Positions 5,651 to 7,182 of a DNA stretch of 7,182 nucleotides are shown here, piece after piece. The stretch is taken from positions 1 to 7,182 of the forward strand of contig URZN01000062.1 of the NCBI GenBank assembly GCA_900552345.1, given 5' to 3'. Position numbers and translations under genes: made by a program. Position 1 is the first letter of the stretch, and the number at the start of each line of letters is the position of its first letter. The notes under the pieces are model-generated. The model made no database searches, was not told the origin of the DNA, and saw only the letters and a list, made by a program, of their open reading frames with translations. Source of the DNA: an uncultured Collinsella sp. GTDB lineage: Bacteria; Actinomycetota; Coriobacteriia; Coriobacteriales; Coriobacteriaceae.

Positions 5651-6589
5651 CTACTTTGCGCTGGTGAGGACACCGGTGGTGTCGAACGCCGGGGTAAAGC
5701 TCTCGTCTACCGCTCCGCCTTCTTGCCAGAACATCGTCGTAAAGCCCAGGTCGTCGGCATGATCGAGCACCTGCTCGTACTCCTCGCGCGTCACGGCGCG
5801 TGCCAACTCGCCGCCCTGCTCGCGCATGAGCGCATTGGGCGTGTACTGGTTCATGACCGAAATCGGCACGTCACCCACCGTCTGCCACACCAGGTCCAGC
5901 ACGCGGCACGAATCGTCCGCATGACCCGGCAGCACCAGGTGACGCACGATGATGCCGCGCTTCATGAGCCCGTCCTCGTCCACCAGCTCTCCCCCGCGGC
6001 GCTTAATCTCGCGCGCCATCTGAGCCAGGCCAGACACGGCTACACGCGGGTAATCCTGAATATGAGAGAGCGACTGCGCAAGCCTCGCATCGGCATATTT
6101 AAAATCGGTAAGCCACACATCGACTAGATCGCCGAGCGCAGCCACGGCACTCGCCCGCTCATAGCCGCTCGTGTTGTAGACGATCGGGATGTCCAGCCCG
6201 CGCGCCCGTGCCGCGGCAATAGCGGTCGGCAGCAGGTGCGCGTAGTGTGTCGCAGTCACCAGGTTGATGTTGTTGGCACCCTGGTCCTGCAGCTCCAGCA
6301 TAATCTCGACCAAACGCTGGGACGTAATCTCAAGACCGAAATTGCCCGTCGAGATCTCGTGGTTTTGGCAGTAGACGCATTTGAGCGAGCAGCCGCTAAA
6401 GAAAATCGTGCCCGAGCCAGCCTCGCCCGAAATGGGCGGCTCCTCCCACATATGGAGCGCCGCGCGGGCGACCTTAAGCGTGTCGTCGGCGCCGCACACG
6501 CCACGCGCGCCCTCGTCGCGTGGCGCGCCGCAACGGCGTGGACACAAATGGCAGGCGGGCGAAAAAAGTTCGGTCAACGACGTCGGCAT
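5651..6589 (-). CDS. Radical SAM protein of the PflX type (COG1313-like, pyruvate formate-lyase-activase related)
   Basis: A 312-residue cytosolic iron-sulphur protein. The N-terminal cysteine cluster CHLCPRRC (13-20) plus VCG (Cys32) precedes the radical SAM motif CSLKCVYC (67-74; Cys67, Cys71, Cys74), which binds the 4Fe-4S cluster and S-adenosylmethionine. Downstream are SGYE-type and DFKY-type segments, and NQYTP near 250, as I remember from this family. The two-cluster layout CxxCPRxC...CG followed by FFSGCSLKCVYCQNHEIS is typical of COG1313 proteins, annotated as putative pyruvate formate-lyase activators; the true substrate is generally unknown. The ATG at 6589 is chosen because GGAG (6602-6599) lies 9 bases upstream. 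The TTG at 6604 would overlap that site. No formate-lyase gene is in the window, so the partner cannot be named. Confidence 0.87.
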   Translation of the reverse strand: MPTSLTELFSPACHLCPRRCGAPRDEGARGVCGADDTLKVARAALHMWEEPPISGEAGSGTIFFSGCSLKCVYCQNHEISTGNFGLEITSQRLVEIMLELQDQGANNINLVTATHYAHLLPTAIAAARARGLDIPIVYNTSGYERASAVAALGDLVDVWLTDFKYADARLAQSLSHIQDYPRVAVSGLAQMAREIKRRGGELVDEDGLMKRGIIVRHLVLPGHADDSCRVLDLVWQTVGDVPISVMNQYTPNALMREQGGELARAVTREEYEQVLDHADDLGFTTMFWQEGGAVDESFTPAFDTTGVLTSAK

Positions 6590-6673
6590 AAAAACATGCT
6601 CCAAAACAACGATTCAGCAGCTCAAACGCAAAAGGCCAGACCGCGTAGACGGCTCCGTCCCTAAGGCGCCGTA

Positions 6674-6702
6674 ATCGTCCGACACGATTTTTGTAATGTC
6701 AA
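6674..6702 (-). promoter_or_regulatory. Possible promoter for the radical SAM gene
   Basis: On the minus strand a perfect -35 TTGACA (6702-6697) is followed after 17 bases by a weak -10, GACGAT (6679-6674). The -10 lies in a small inverted repeat, AATCGT/ACGATT (6673-6678 and 6684-6689), which could be an operator. The leader would be about 75 bases. Confidence 0.33.
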
Positions 6703-6704
6703 GA

Positions 6705-6733
6705 CTGGAATCAACAAAGTGCCGCTTTATGAT
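6705..6733 (+). promoter_or_regulatory. Possible promoter for the candidate small RNA
   Basis: TATGAT at 6728-6733 is a good -10 match. CTGGAA at 6705-6710 is a partial -35 at 17 bases. The start would be near 6740. It lies back to back with the possible radical SAM promoter. Confidence 0.35.
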
Positions 6734-6739
6734 GTAGGT

Positions 6740-6885
6740 ATTCCGCCCCCCGCGGAGCAACTGGGTGAACCGTCGCGTTTATTTAGGGAGCCCACACAGT
6801 CGTACTTAGTACAGGTATCCTTCGTTGTTAAGGACGCTGGAACAGTCGATGAGGGCACCCACCTGTTTTAGGTGGGTTCATTTTC
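6740..6885 (+). ncRNA. Candidate structured small RNA or leader RNA, unidentified
   Basis: This stretch of about 145 bases lies between a plausible promoter and an intrinsic terminator and has no convincing protein-coding frame. Predicted local hairpins: TCCGC-CCCCC-GCGGA (6742-6756), GTAC-TTA-GTAC (6802-6812), TCCTT-(7)-AAGGA (6818-6834) and the terminator ACCCACCT-GTTTT-AGGTGGGT (6857-6877). The internal segment TGGGTGAACC (6762-6771) is complementary to the start of the terminator (CACCCA, 6856-6861) and to its 3' flank (GGTTCA, 6875-6880), so alternative folds are possible. I cannot match it to a known family by eye. 6S RNA, the Collinsella-1 motif and the C-rich 6C motif are candidates to test. 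It could be free-standing or the leader of a gene beyond the right edge. The strand rests on the terminator direction. Confidence 0.42.
6857..6884 (+). terminator. Intrinsic terminator of the candidate small RNA
   Basis: A perfect 8-base GC-rich stem, ACCCACCT (6857-6864) with AGGTGGGT (6870-6877), has a 5-base GTTTT loop and is followed by the T-rich TCATTTT on the plus strand. The minus strand has no T-run after the stem, so it works in one direction only. Confidence 0.6.
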
Positions 6886-7113
6886 GTAACGTGGGGGGTG
6901 GTTTTCTTTTGCGATTTTGCCAAAAATTGCCATCGCAGATCCCGTATGACACCCAACGGCACTCGGCAGAACCCCCGCCAACATCCCAATATCTGGTAAG
7001 CGCGTGATAATCGCACGGCGCAAACCCCCGCACCCCCTCGGTCGAGTATCATGGGTCAGCTATGCCCTTTTGCGCGTAGCGTCCTTTGACCTTTTCCTTC
7101 GACGCTTGGCGGT
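6886..7113. other. Intergenic stretch without a recognisable gene
   Basis: No credible coding frame is seen on either strand. Small features: a G6 run at 6893-6898; two direct TTGCCA copies spaced 10 bases apart (6917-6922, 6927-6932) inside an inverted repeat TGCGAT/ATCGCA (6910-6915, 6932-6937), which could be a regulator binding site; C-runs at 6972-6976, 7025-7029 and 7033-7037; and a 6-base inverted repeat, AGCGTC/GACGCT (7078-7083, 7101-7106), just after the end of the possible edge gene. Confidence 0.5.
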
Positions 7114-7182
7114 TTATCGATTCATGGCTTCCTCCACGAGCTTCATACCGTACCTTTGCGTGGCGGCCGCGGCTTTTATCAC
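7114..7182 (-). CDS. Possible C-terminal fragment of an unidentified gene
   Basis: The minus strand reads 22 codons from the right edge to TAA at 7116-7114, giving VIKAAAATQRYGMKLVEEAMNR. The codons are GC-rich at third positions like the neighbours, and the peptide looks like a terminal amphipathic helix. It is far too short for a family assignment. A second minus frame stays open over the same bases to about 7050, so the reading frame is uncertain, and the stretch could be non-coding. Confidence 0.3.
   Translation of the reverse strand: MIKAAAATQRYGMKLVEEAMNR

Noticed and set aside
5362..5673. Longer form of the membrane protein starting at 5673
   Set aside because: It would translate through the tRNA-Ala gene, its promoter and its terminator.
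6590..6604. TTG start of the radical SAM gene at 6604
   Set aside because: The TTG overlaps the GGAG site that serves the ATG at 6589.
6763..6790. T-box-like string GGGTGAACCGTCGCG
   Set aside because: It resembles the T-box antiterminator consensus only loosely, lies too far from the terminator and has no specifier-loop region or downstream synthetase or amino acid gene in view.
6828..7052. 74-codon minus-strand open frame opposite the small RNA region
   Set aside because: No ribosome binding site, overlaps the terminator and repeats, and has no recognisable protein character.
7124..7182. Plus-strand ATG reading MASSTSFIPY... off the right edge
   Set aside because: No ribosome binding site upstream, and it is antisense to the somewhat better minus-strand fragment. 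There is too little sequence to decide firmly.

Overview
This window looks like the end of a short-read assembly contig from a high-GC anaerobic actinobacterium. My best guess is a member of the Coriobacteriia such as Collinsella. That guess rests on base composition, codon use, gene content and the style of the intergenic repeats. It is not proven. The first 44 bases are not genomic: they are a Nextera library adapter, so biology begins at base 45.

Layout. The minus strand carries nearly everything. Reading from left to right: a truncated proA (45-190, minus, cut by the adapter); a prolyl aminopeptidase gene (304-1722), which is the only plus-strand protein gene; a 355-base gap (1723-2077) filled with inverted repeats and a bidirectional terminator; proB (2078-3205, minus); a repeat that overlaps the end of the next gene; pncB (3309-4814, minus); a small tail-anchored coiled-coil membrane protein (4897-5361, minus); a terminator; tRNA-Ala(CGC) with a strong promoter (5427-5540, minus); a second copy of the repeat architecture; a PflX-type radical SAM protein (5651-6589, minus); and about 590 bases with no convincing complete protein gene. 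This last stretch holds a candidate structured RNA on the plus strand and a possible C-terminal gene fragment at the right edge.

Functional picture. proB and proA encode the first two steps of proline synthesis from glutamate. Here they are separated by an oppositely oriented peptidase that frees proline from peptide N-termini, so synthesis and recovery of proline sit side by side. pncB supplies nicotinate mononucleotide for NAD salvage. The radical SAM protein has no visible partner. The small membrane protein has no recognised function and lies only 19 bases after the tRNA terminator's T-run, so its expression may depend on read-through.

Most unusual points: the split proBA locus; two intergenic elements with the same interleaved (pseudoknot-like) pairing order, one of which contains the pncB stop codon; a compact 67-base near-palindromic hairpin and a nested 100-base inverted repeat behind the peptidase; and the candidate small RNA whose internal segment can pair with its own terminator. 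I found no CRISPR array, insertion sequence, phage gene or defence system.
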